The translations under genes were made by a program, and so were the position numbers. Below the pieces are notes generated by a model. That model did not search any database. It was not told where the DNA came from and was given only the letters and a program-made list of their open reading frames with translations. From positions 1 through 38,570 of the forward strand of contig JAIOPU010000070.1 in the NCBI GenBank assembly GCA_021413725.1: a stretch of DNA of 38,570 nucleotides. The letters are read 5' to 3'. Numbering within the stretch: position 1 is the stretch's first letter; each line of letters opens with the position of its first letter. The stretch is from Armatimonadota bacterium (GTDB lineage: Bacteria; Armatimonadota; Fimbriimonadia; Fimbriimonadales; Fimbriimonadaceae). Below are positions 13,657-21,034 of this stretch, piece by piece.

Positions 13657-15264
13657 TCAAGGCTCGACGTGGAGCGTCTTTTCGTGCGTATAGGTAACCG
13701 ACCCCGGCCCGGCCCCTTTTGCCCTTCGGACATACTTTTTGAGCGTGTAATCCACCGGCACCAGGTTCGAGTGCTTGCTCGAACTATGCTTCGCTGAAAC
13801 CTTCGCCGCGAACTCAAAAGTTTCCCGTTGGACCTTCAGTGGTTGATTGTTAGTCCGAATAATCACATGGGCCGAAGGACCCCCTCGGACGTGTAGCCAC
13901 CAATCGTTTGGCTTCGCCACCCGAACCGTGAGGTGGTCGTTGCCTTCCGCGTTTTCGCCGTACAATACCAGCCAGCCTCCCGGAGCAAGTACCTCTCGCA
14001 CCGCGAATCCTTGGTAAGGCCGCTCTTCTTTGGTCTTGGGTTGGGGTGCTTGTTGGGTCGTGAAGCGCCTTTTAGCGGCTTCTTCTTTGACTTCGTCAAT
14101 TTCGCGAGGAGTTGTCGCTCGTTTGGCAAGCGTGATCAGCGAGTTCAGCGTGATCACATCCGAGCCGATGCGCTCCAATTGCTCGCGCACGTGGTGCGCG
14201 CCGTCTTTGGCCTTCTTCGCCTTGCGAAACAGCCTTTGCGAATTCTCCACGGGCGTGAGTTCGGGGTTGAGTGGGATGCTCAGCGGCTCCCCGTCGTAGC
14301 CCATGACCTCCAATTCGGTCTGCCCCGGCTTGATTTGGGTGGCATACGCCAGAATCAGTTCTCCACTTTGTTGAAGCTGAGTCGCTCGTGATGCGGTATC
14401 CGCCGCCGTCTGCAATTCAGCCTGTGCAACCTCCCGCGCCAGCAGAACTCGCCCGAGCGCCGCCACAAGCGACAGCCGGGTGCGCTCCAAAAGCACCGTG
14501 GTTGACTCGATCCCGGCAAACGCAACCACCGCCTCGCTGAAGCTCTCAAAGCGAGTCACAACAGAATCCGCACGCGCCAAAGCCTTTATCTCAGAATCCG
14601 CCAATTCCAGCGGATAGGCGCCTTCGGAGATCATCCAAGGCCGGAACAGGTTCCCGCGTACTCGCCGTTGAACGTCCTCCAGCCCCAACGACCCGACCAA
14701 AGCCAGCACCGTCGGCGAAACGCCTTCGAAATCCTTGAGCGAATCACCCACTCCTGCCTTCAAAAAGGAAGGTCGAGACGGAAACGGCGGCGGACTGTAT
14801 TTCTGGCCCGGCAAGATCGCGCGACGACTCTTTTGAATGCTCAGCCATTTTGCCGCCCCTACCATCCGATCCGCGCTATCGCGCAAGATCAGGTTCGAGT
14901 GCTTGCCCATAAGCTCCGCTGTCAGGGTGAATTCTTCTTCAGGCGCCGAGAACACCAGGTCAATCACGCGGTCCAAGCCCCGTTGCTTCGACGAGACCAG
15001 TCGAGCGTTATTCAACCTTTTTCGAAGTTCGCTGACCATCGCGGTGGGAGGGACTGCTGCCGACGGGCGAGCCGAGCTTAGGAAGATGCGCGGCCGCTCC
15101 GCGTCCATGCTAATCGTGAGCCAAACCTCGCTCTGCAAATACAATTGCACCGCAACCGTAAGATCGTCCACCGCGAGCCACTTTTGCGCCCGCGCGCCCT
15201 CTAGTCGCGTCAATTCAAGTTGAATTGCACGCAAACAGACCGCATCGAAGGAAATTTTGAGCAT
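13657..15264 (-). CDS. rqcH: RqcH/NFACT-family ribosome quality control protein
   Basis: The 535-residue protein is the bacterial NEMF/Rqc2 homologue RqcH (older name FbpA). It binds stalled 50S subunits and recruits tRNA-Ala to add C-terminal alanine tails that mark nascent chains for proteolysis. The NFACT-N domain has the diagnostic Asp98-Arg99 pair in RGLDRVIDLVF, followed by a helix-hairpin-helix and long coiled-coil region (about 280-400). The NFACT-R domain then carries NDWWLHVRGGPSAHVIIRT near 455-475. The TTG frame start at 15300 is rejected; ATG 15264 fits the family (MLKISFDAVCLRAI). It is divergent from the Lrp gene with 70 bp between starts. Confidence 0.92.
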   Translation of the reverse strand: MLKISFDAVCLRAIQLELTRLEGARAQKWLAVDDLTVAVQLYLQSEVWLTISMDAERPRIFLSSARPSAAVPPTAMVSELRKRLNNARLVSSKQRGLDRVIDLVFSAPEEEFTLTAELMGKHSNLILRDSADRMVGAAKWLSIQKSRRAILPGQKYSPPPFPSRPSFLKAGVGDSLKDFEGVSPTVLALVGSLGLEDVQRRVRGNLFRPWMISEGAYPLELADSEIKALARADSVVTRFESFSEAVVAFAGIESTTVLLERTRLSLVAALGRVLLAREVAQAELQTAADTASRATQLQQSGELILAYATQIKPGQTELEVMGYDGEPLSIPLNPELTPVENSQRLFRKAKKAKDGAHHVREQLERIGSDVITLNSLITLAKRATTPREIDEVKEEAAKRRFTTQQAPQPKTKEERPYQGFAVREVLAPGGWLVLYGENAEGNDHLTVRVAKPNDWWLHVRGGPSAHVIIRTNNQPLKVQRETFEFAAKVSAKHSSSKHSNLVPVDYTLKKYVRRAKGAGPGSVTYTHEKTLHVEP

Positions 15265-15334
15265 CGGGTTGAATTTGGGAGTCAAATGATAAGATATCAA
15301 GTGCTAAGATAGTGGGGCTGTTGGGGCAAAAATT

Positions 15335-15799
15335 ATGCGAGAGAATATCGACGAGACGAATCTGGAGATACTAAGGATACTGCAGGATGATGGAAGCACG
15401 ACCAACGCGGACCTTTCGCGCAAAATCGGCCTCAAGCCGCCATCGGTTCTGCAAAGAGTCCGAAAGCTCGAACAGAGCGGCATCATCAAGAACTATACCG
15501 CTCATTTGGACGCCGAACAACTCGGCTTTTCGCTCACCGTTTTCGCTCAAGTCAGCCTCGCACTTCATCAAGACGACCCCATCAAAAACTTTGTCAAGGA
15601 AGTTTCGCATATTCCAGAAGTCCTCGAAATCCATCATGTGAGCGGCGAGTTCGACTTTCTGCTCAAGATCGTTGTCGAGAACATGCGCGACTATGAGAGG
15701 CTCATCCGCGATCATCTCAGCTCCATTCGGGGCATGGGCAAAATCCAAAGTTGCTTCGTTTTGGCGACCAATAAGAACTCAGCAAAGCTCCCTATTTAG
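15335..15799 (+). CDS. Lrp/AsnC-family transcriptional regulator
   Basis: The 154-residue protein has the Lrp/AsnC architecture: an N-terminal winged helix-turn-helix (about 6-60, IDETNLEILRILQDDG, then LSRKIGLKPPSVLQRVRKLE) and a C-terminal RAM ligand-binding domain (about 65-150, including HHVSGEFDFLLKIVVENMRDY). Such proteins form dimers to octamers and respond to amino acids. Its target is not evident; it may control itself and the divergent rqcH, since the 70-bp gap would hold both promoters. TAAGAT at 15305-15310 is a possible -10 box, giving a leader of about 18 nt that contains GGGG. Confidence 0.92.
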   Translation: MRENIDETNLEILRILQDDGSTTNADLSRKIGLKPPSVLQRVRKLEQSGIIKNYTAHLDAEQLGFSLTVFAQVSLALHQDDPIKNFVKEVSHIPEVLEIHHVSGEFDFLLKIVVENMRDYERLIRDHLSSIRGMGKIQSCFVLATNKNSAKLPI

Positions 15800-15862
15800 G
15801 CTGTAATATGGAACTAAATCAGGATGCTGCGCATAATAAGTATCGGACCTAAAAACAACCCC

Positions 15863-16396
15863 ATGAACACAATGAAGAAAATTCTCTATATCGGCGGCGT
15901 CGGAGCCGTCCTGTCCTTCACCGCGACCAATGTGATGGCCCAGCAAGGCGGAACCACACTTAAAGGCAAAGCGTTCCCGACTTTCACCTCCAAGTCGATC
16001 GCCGGCAAGACCGTCAGCAATGCCACCCTCAAGGGCAAGGTCTATTTTGTGGACTTCTGGGCAACCTGGTGCGGCCCCTGCAAGCAAATGTCTCCGGTCG
16101 TCCAAAAGCTCCAAGATAAGTACGGCAAAAAGGGCCTCGTCGTGATCGGCGCGAACCTCGAAGGCGGAACTCCCGCACAGGATAAGGTCAAAGCCGCAGG
16201 CTATCAGAAGGAGCACAAATATAGCTACACCTTCACTTACGACAACTCCAAACTCGCCACAAAGCTCAAGGTCACCGGCATCCCGGCGTTCTACCTTGTG
16301 GATAAGAAGGGCAAAGTGATCTGGGAAGGCGTCGGCGCGGACGAATCCATGGGCGACCAAATTTCTCCGCTCATCGAAAAAGCTCTTAAGGGCTAA
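15863..16396 (+). CDS. Exported thioredoxin-like (TlpA/ResA type) protein
   Basis: The 177-residue protein carries a signal peptide (MKKILYIGGVGAVLSFTATNVMA, cleavage before QQGG) and a TlpA/ResA-like thioredoxin domain with VDFWATWCGPCKQM (redox Cys70 and Cys73) and the cis-Pro loop VTGIPAFYLVDKKG. It probably acts as a periplasmic thiol-disulfide oxidoreductase, for example in cytochrome c maturation or peroxide defence. The open frame starts at 15824, but ATG 15863 begins the signal peptide. CATAAT at 15832-15837 is a likely -10, giving a short leader without an obvious Shine-Dalgarno. A strong terminator follows. Confidence 0.9.
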   Translation: MNTMKKILYIGGVGAVLSFTATNVMAQQGGTTLKGKAFPTFTSKSIAGKTVSNATLKGKVYFVDFWATWCGPCKQMSPVVQKLQDKYGKKGLVVIGANLEGGTPAQDKVKAAGYQKEHKYSYTFTYDNSKLATKLKVTGIPAFYLVDKKGKVIWEGVGADESMGDQISPLIEKALKG

Positions 16397-16406
16397 GCGA
16401 GCCCAG

Positions 16407-16448
16407 CGCCCTGTCTCGGCATCTGCGATGCTGAGGCGGGGCGTTTTT
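16407..16448 (+). terminator. Rho-independent terminator after the thioredoxin gene
   Basis: A 16-bp stem (16407-16422 with 16428-16443, including three G-U pairs) encloses the loop CTGCG and is followed by five T (16444-16448). It begins 10 bp after the stop codon. Confidence 0.9.
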
Positions 16449-16471
16449 GTGTCTCTCGGTCAAGAATCCGG

Positions 16472-17110
16472 TCAAGCCGCAAGTTGTTGCGCGCCGATGC
16501 CATTGTCATAGACGGAAGCGACATTGCTCGGCCCAGTTTGCTTTCGGGCTCGGTGGGCTGTGATGCGATACAGGCGGGGCAGGCCAGGAATGACGTTCTG
16601 AACCGTGAATCGAGTCCGAGTTGTCGCCGTTAATCCCTTCCAGGGGCCGCCATTGATACTGTGCTCGATGAGGAAATTCGTGCCTTGGGTGCAGCCGTTT
16701 CGGTTCCATTTGAGGAGAACTGAGGCATCCACAGGGTTCGCCGTCGCGAACAGCCTAACCGGCGGCTTGAGGACGCCGTTGCTCGGGGCAGGATAGCGCG
16801 GCGCGAGACCAAGTTCGGGAAGAAGAGCTTCATCGAGGTACTGATTTACGCGGAATTTCTGAGCGAATTCACGGACCTTCTTGGTCGACGCTTGGACGGC
16901 AAGGTCTTTGCCAGTGATCGCCGCTTCGAGCGCGGCTCTGGCAGCGAAAACGGCTTGGAGATGGGCTTTGACAGCGTCCGTCGCGGCTTGAATCTCGGCG
17001 GCTTGAGCAGGCGTGATTTGGAGTTCGCCGGGCTTCTCGGTGCAGACCTCCGCGAAATGACTCATCCAAAGGCTCCGCTCATCTTCTCGTCTCGGTAAGT
17101 AATCGTTCAT
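16472..17110 (-). CDS. Helical-N-terminus fibronectin type III protein
   Basis: The 212-residue protein opens with MNDYLPRREDERSLWMSHFA, then an Ala/Gln-rich helical region (about 30-85, ITPAQAAEIQAATDAVKAHL) ending in REFAQKFRVNQ. The C-terminal half (about 115-205) is a fibronectin type III-like domain (VDASVLLKWNRNGCTQGTNF, then LYRITAHRARKQTGPSN). This helical-plus-FN3 layout is a recurring uncharacterised family in Planctomycetes and related bacteria, from memory. No signal peptide is seen. It is convergent with the thioredoxin gene and followed upstream by a long repeat-rich gap. Confidence 0.75.
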   Translation of the reverse strand: MNDYLPRREDERSLWMSHFAEVCTEKPGELQITPAQAAEIQAATDAVKAHLQAVFAARAALEAAITGKDLAVQASTKKVREFAQKFRVNQYLDEALLPELGLAPRYPAPSNGVLKPPVRLFATANPVDASVLLKWNRNGCTQGTNFLIEHSINGGPWKGLTATTRTRFTVQNVIPGLPRLYRITAHRARKQTGPSNVASVYDNGIGAQQLAA

Positions 17111-17238
17111 CAGATTTTCTCGATTATTGTCCGCAGGGAGTTTTCGTTTTGTCCCTGTCCCTTTAATTATCGGTCGGCTTATCTTGAGTAAAGAGGGGTT
17201 TTTGGCAAAAAATGCGCAATTCAGAAAAAATTCCCTCC

Positions 17239-17406
17239 CAACGCTCCCGGCGTTGTGTGGGTCTTAATTTATTTGGGTACCAACGCTGTGGGCGTTGAGT
17301 GGGTTTGAGCTTTTTTGGGTATCAACGCTGGCAGCGGGGATCGACTTTTATCTTTTTTAGGTATCAACGGTGTGGGCGTTGTGGGACTTTATTCTTTGGA
17401 GTGGCA
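17239..17406. repeat. Degenerate 42-bp tandem repeat with embedded hairpins
   Basis: CAACGC/CAACGG begins at 17239, 17281, 17323 and 17365, exactly 42 bp apart. Units 1, 2 and 4 hold an inverted repeat of the form CAACGC-N5-GCGTTG (for example 17281-17286 with 17292-17297); unit 3 has a decayed right arm. Units end in a T-rich run and GGGTAC/GGGTAT/AGGTAT. Since 42 is divisible by three, reading frames stay open through it. Confidence 0.85.
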
Positions 17407-17517
17407 GATTCTTGGCAGGAATCTCCGCCTTTATTTGTTGGTTGGAGGGAATGCGGTGGAATTCCACACCCTCTGCCGATTGGCTTGCCAAGTCATTCTG
17501 AGAAGTCGCACAGGGGA

Positions 17518-17745
17518 GATTGTGCGATCCCTCCAGGATCGGGTCCATTTGCGACGTTAAACCCGGGGTGTCGCTACGCTCAACCCCGCGCTAAGAATTG
17601 TGTGATGCCTCCGGCATCGGACTTGCGATGGCTTGCAACTCGCCTGACCGCCCTTTGAGAGAGCCCGCAATTTCATCGGCGCAAACCAAATGTCCCGGAG
17701 GGATGACACAACCGTAGCCCCAGGTTGAGCGAAGCGACACCTGAG
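17518..17745. repeat. REP/MITE-like inverted-repeat module pair
   Basis: GGTGTCGCTACGCTCAACC at 17567-17585 recurs inverted at 17723-17741 with one mismatch. Each copy is followed 13-16 nt later (in its own orientation) by a TTGTGT-AT-CCTCCGG hairpin: 17604-17618 (GATGCC-TCC-GGCATC), and inverted at about 17690-17710 (TCCC-GGA-GGGA). A further hairpin of the same design is at 17525-17541 (CGATCC-CTCCA-GGATCG). The arms are about 53 bp long and 70 bp apart. No transposase is present, so it would be non-autonomous. Confidence 0.75.
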
Positions 17746-17881
17746 ATTTGGCGCGCTATGGCCTGACACTGGCGCGGGTCACACAATATGTTTGGACGTT
17801 GGGGGCGAAATATCACATTTGCCCCACTAAAATTGCGGCAAGTAGCGATGCCACACCGGAGGATTCGCCCGTTTCTGAAAG

Positions 17882-19570
17882 TTAGGGAAGTTTCTTACGG
17901 CAGCGTGCTAGATTAGCACGGCCCGCAATGGTATGAAGGTGGGTACCGCCCAAAAGATCCTCCAACCCCGCAACGGCGTCTTCGTACATGGCGATTGCTT
18001 CGGGAATTCGCCCAAGGTCTTCGTAGGTATTAGCGAGATTATTCATACTCGTGAGGGTGGCGGGGTGGTGTTCTCCGAGGACTTCTTTACTGGCGCTGAC
18101 AACTTCTTCGTGAAGCTTCAGAGCGTCGGCGTACCTTCCCATCTCCTGGTAGGTGCTGGCGAGGTTGCCCATGCTGATCAATGTGTCGGGATGACGTTCC
18201 CCGAGGACTTCCTGGCATGCCGCGAGTTCTTCTATCTGAAGCTTCAAAGCATCGGCGTTCCTTCCCATCTCACGGTAAGTCATTGCGAGGTTGTTCATGC
18301 TCGTGAGGGTGTCGGGATGGCGTTCGCCGCGAACTTCTTTGCTGCCGGTGAGAACTTCTTCCTGAAGTTTCAGAGCGTCCGCTTTCCTTCCCATCTCCCG
18401 GTAGGTGTCGGCGAGGTTGTTCATGCTCGTGAGAGTGTCGGGGTGGCGATCACCGAGGACCTTTTTCCGGGCGGTAAGAACTTCTTCCTCGAGTTTCAGA
18501 GCGTCGCGGTTTCTTCCTAGGGCTGCGTAGGTTCCGGCAAGGTTGTTTATGCTACTGAGGGTGTCAGGATGGCTTTCACCGAGGACTTCTTTGCGGGCGG
18601 TGAGAACTTCTTCTTGAAGTATAAGAGCGTCGGCGATCCTTCCAACCGCACGGTAGGTTTCGGCTAGGTTGTTCATGCTCGTGAGAGTATCGGGGTGGCG
18701 TTCACCGAGCACTTCTTTGCGAGCGGTAAGAACTTCTTCTTGAAGTTCCAAAGCCTCGGCGGTCCTTCCAATCGCACGGAAGGTCACGGCGAGGTTGCTT
18801 AAGCTCATGAAGGTGGCGGGATGGCGTTCTCCGTAGACTTCTCTGCTGAGATTTACCGCGACGAGTTCATGGGGCAGGGCATCTGCATCAAGACCATGGG
18901 CCCCATAAGCATTTGCAAGGGCAATATGAAGGCGTATCACTGCCTTGGGGTCTCGATCGTCCTCCGGGATGGATAGGATGTCTTGGAGCAAGTTTTCAAG
19001 GCGCGTAATGAGCTCGTCCTTCTCGACACGACTGAGACTAAGCGTTTCGCCCCAGCTCAGTTTGGAAGCCTCGGCTGAAAGTCGCTCGCGTTCCTCCCGG
19101 GATGGGGCAAAGTAAAACAGTCCCGAGCGGACCGAGAAGAAGTCGGGTGCTCCACTGTGCAGAAGCGCCGCGAGGTATTCAGGCATCCAAAGCACTAACG
19201 TCCCTGAGTAGGCGGTGGGCAGAGCGTTCCGTGTCGCATTGAGGTTAAGAATGAAAGCGTGCCGTTCTCCTGCTTTACCAGACTCAATCCAGCCTTCCAT
19301 CCCGACGACAAATAAGGCTTTCACCGACTCAAAGGAGTCCTCTCGCAACGCAGAGAGCAGGTTTTCTGTCTTTTCGGCCAGTCGCAGGACTTGAGTTGGG
19401 ACATCTTCCAATATTGATTGCAGCCGCCCAATCAGTTCCTCCCGGTACTGTGTGTTGTTGCACACCGCGAAAACGAGTGAGAACGAATTGCTGTAACGAA
19501 TGACTTGGGCTAGGGCGGCAAGCTGCTGCTCTTCTCCCAGCACGTCATTCTCAAAGGCTTCAAATGGCAT
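17882..19570 (-). CDS. TPR (kinesin light chain-type) protein paired with ATPase
   Basis: The 562-residue protein has an N-terminal alpha/beta domain (about 20-155) with a run I recall from other TPR partners of P-loop ATPases: LNLNATRNAL, TLVLWMPEYLAALL, APDFFSVRSGLFYF. A linker follows, then about eight 42-residue kinesin-light-chain-like TPR units (about 205-562), each with GERHPDTLTSMNNLA-type cores and ALKLQEEVLTARKEV helices. It has no signal peptide or membrane helix. It starts 9 bp after the upstream ATPase stop, so the two form one operon. The TPR array probably mediates protein contacts; no enzymatic motif is seen. The near-identical 126-bp DNA repeats suggest recent expansion. A role in defence or signalling is inference. 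Confidence 0.85.
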   Translation of the reverse strand: MPFEAFENDVLGEEQQLAALAQVIRYSNSFSLVFAVCNNTQYREELIGRLQSILEDVPTQVLRLAEKTENLLSALREDSFESVKALFVVGMEGWIESGKAGERHAFILNLNATRNALPTAYSGTLVLWMPEYLAALLHSGAPDFFSVRSGLFYFAPSREERERLSAEASKLSWGETLSLSRVEKDELITRLENLLQDILSIPEDDRDPKAVIRLHIALANAYGAHGLDADALPHELVAVNLSREVYGERHPATFMSLSNLAVTFRAIGRTAEALELQEEVLTARKEVLGERHPDTLTSMNNLAETYRAVGRIADALILQEEVLTARKEVLGESHPDTLSSINNLAGTYAALGRNRDALKLEEEVLTARKKVLGDRHPDTLTSMNNLADTYREMGRKADALKLQEEVLTGSKEVRGERHPDTLTSMNNLAMTYREMGRNADALKLQIEELAACQEVLGERHPDTLISMGNLASTYQEMGRYADALKLHEEVVSASKEVLGEHHPATLTSMNNLANTYEDLGRIPEAIAMYEDAVAGLEDLLGGTHLHTIAGRANLARCRKKLP

Positions 19571-19579
19571 CAGCTTTTG

Positions 19580-20911
19580 CTATTGTTTCAGGAGGTCTGC
19601 TTTATAGGCACTTAGTGCCGTGGTATATGAGCGAAGTTCTTTAAGGACGGGAGCAATGGCATACCATGCCTCTTGATCTTGCAAAAAACCCTGATTGTCC
19701 TCGCCGTTTACATATTCCAGCGCGTAAAGTTGCTCCAGAATGCTGATGCATACCGGGTCGTTAAGGTCAAGCGTACGATCTGGACTTTCCTCCAGTGCGA
19801 CGAGGCGCTCCCAAGCGGCCCTGCTGACTGTGAGTGATCGGACTATCTGCCCGAGAGCGGCCTTCGCATCGGCAAGAACAACTTTGCTCCCAGAGGCGGT
19901 GCTGATTGCCCCGCGAAGAGTGCCAAGTAAATCCCGGACGTGTCCGCCGGAGTATTCAATGAGCAGGTCCCGGGCATCGTTGTCAATAACCTCTGGATTC
20001 GCTCCTCGCTTGCTGAGCAGTTCTCTTAGCTTCACATAGCCACCGTCGTACCGTTTTCCGCTCCGATCAGACACCTTAATCATTGGGAGAGTGTGCGGTG
20101 GTTGCCCGTAGGCGCCTCTGAGTTGACCGCCGTGAGTATTCACCAGAGTAAGGGGTACCGTAAGCACAAAGTTACAGTTAAGGCCAACGAATTTCTGCGC
20201 TCTTGCAATGAAAAGCTCTCGATGTGACTCAGTGCCTTCATCTACTCCATCAATCCGTTGAATTTTCTCGAGATTATCGAGAATCAGAACAATATCTCGA
20301 TAGTTCTTCTTACGAATTGCAGTGCGAGCTTCTTCAAAAACTAGGTTAATTTGCTGAATGAAGGAAGATTCGTTTTGAACGAGTGCTCCTCGCACCTTCC
20401 TTCTCGCGGACTCGTCGATCCGCAGTAGCTTGACTTTCAGTTTCAAAAGCCCCGCCGTGACGTCCCCTTCGCTGACCTCAACGGTGCTTTTCAGAAGATC
20501 TGAAGCCTCATTTAGCTTCTTTACGAAATAGGAGTCGTCAAGATTGATGCCCGCCTTTGCCTTCACAGTTTCTGCAAGTTCCGAAACGATTGCGAGTAAG
20601 ATGTCATTCGGAGTGACATCATTGTCGTCAATGTACTCCTTGGAGTCCATCATTACCACCAAATAGGGTTTTTCCATTTGCTCGAGTTGGGCCTTAAGGT
20701 GGAGCAGTTCTGATGACTTGCCGCCGCCGACATGACCGGTAATCAGGAACCGGAGGAAAGAGCCATCGTCGCCTGCATTGGTCAGCGCTCCACAGAATTC
20801 TCTTGTGAACGCATGCCCACCTCTGACATCGCTGCAGTCCACGTACTGCTCTGATGTGGCAGGTTTCATAGGATCGCAAGCCTGGAAGAGTTTTGCAATT
20901 GGAGTACTCAT
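19580..20911 (-). CDS. STAND/AAA-like P-loop ATPase
   Basis: The 443-residue protein has Walker A GHVGGGKSS at 59-67 (Lys65) and Walker B-like DIVLILDNLEKI with Asp212 (about 206-217). The Walker A lies in a LITGHVGGGKSSELLHLK context typical of a broad AAA/STAND-like family in which an N-terminal YVDCSDVRGG segment precedes the loop. NFVLTVPLTLV may be a sensor 1 strand, and a helical region with HVRDLLGTLR (about 325-335) resembles the helical domain after the core. There is no membrane segment or fused effector; the partner TPR gene follows 9 bp downstream. ATG 20911 has TAAAAT 7 nt upstream and TTGAAC 18 bp further. Nucleotide-dependent switching is inferred from the family. Confidence 0.88.
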   Translation of the reverse strand: MSTPIAKLFQACDPMKPATSEQYVDCSDVRGGHAFTREFCGALTNAGDDGSFLRFLITGHVGGGKSSELLHLKAQLEQMEKPYLVVMMDSKEYIDDNDVTPNDILLAIVSELAETVKAKAGINLDDSYFVKKLNEASDLLKSTVEVSEGDVTAGLLKLKVKLLRIDESARRKVRGALVQNESSFIQQINLVFEEARTAIRKKNYRDIVLILDNLEKIQRIDGVDEGTESHRELFIARAQKFVGLNCNFVLTVPLTLVNTHGGQLRGAYGQPPHTLPMIKVSDRSGKRYDGGYVKLRELLSKRGANPEVIDNDARDLLIEYSGGHVRDLLGTLRGAISTASGSKVVLADAKAALGQIVRSLTVSRAAWERLVALEESPDRTLDLNDPVCISILEQLYALEYVNGEDNQGFLQDQEAWYAIAPVLKELRSYTTALSAYKADLLKQ

Positions 20912-20918
20912 ATAGAGT

Positions 20919-20948
20919 ATTTTACTCCGTGGTTCATTTTGCGTTCAA
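20919..20948 (-). promoter_or_regulatory. Promoter of the ATPase-TPR operon
   Basis: The minus strand has TTGAAC (20948-20943), an 18-bp spacer and TAAAAT (20924-20919), then 7 nt to the ATG at 20911. The transcript would be leaderless or nearly so. Confidence 0.6.
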
Positions 20949-21034
20949 AAGGCTGGTTGGTTGAAGGTTTCTGTGGCTACGCCAACCCTGCCTGGTAGAC
21001 TTCCGACATCGCGAATAACAATCCTCTCCGAGCG

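Larger units (their letters stand above)
17111..17881. other. Repeat-rich gene-free region (771 bp)
   Basis: No credible protein-coding frame was found between the FN3 gene start and the TPR gene stop. It holds an AT-rich leader (17111-17238), a 42-bp-period tandem repeat (17239-17406), an inverted pair of REP-like modules (about 17518-17745) and a last stretch with an imperfect hairpin (GGGGCGAAAT/ATTTGCCCC, about 17802-17824). The 119-residue frame at 17299-17658 is translated repeat DNA. Confidence 0.8.

Noticed and set aside
17239-17406. CRISPR array
   Set aside because: The units are contiguous and degenerate over their whole 42 bp with no unique spacers, and there are no cas genes.
17299-17658. 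119-residue plus-strand frame in the repeat region
   Set aside because: It translates the 42-bp tandem units and REP-like modules (GYQRW.., RYQRCGRCG repeats), with no promoter, and is best explained as repeat DNA.
17933-18520. 195-residue plus-strand frame opposite the TPR gene
   Set aside because: Its internal repeats mirror the 126-bp TPR units on the other strand; it is a shadow.
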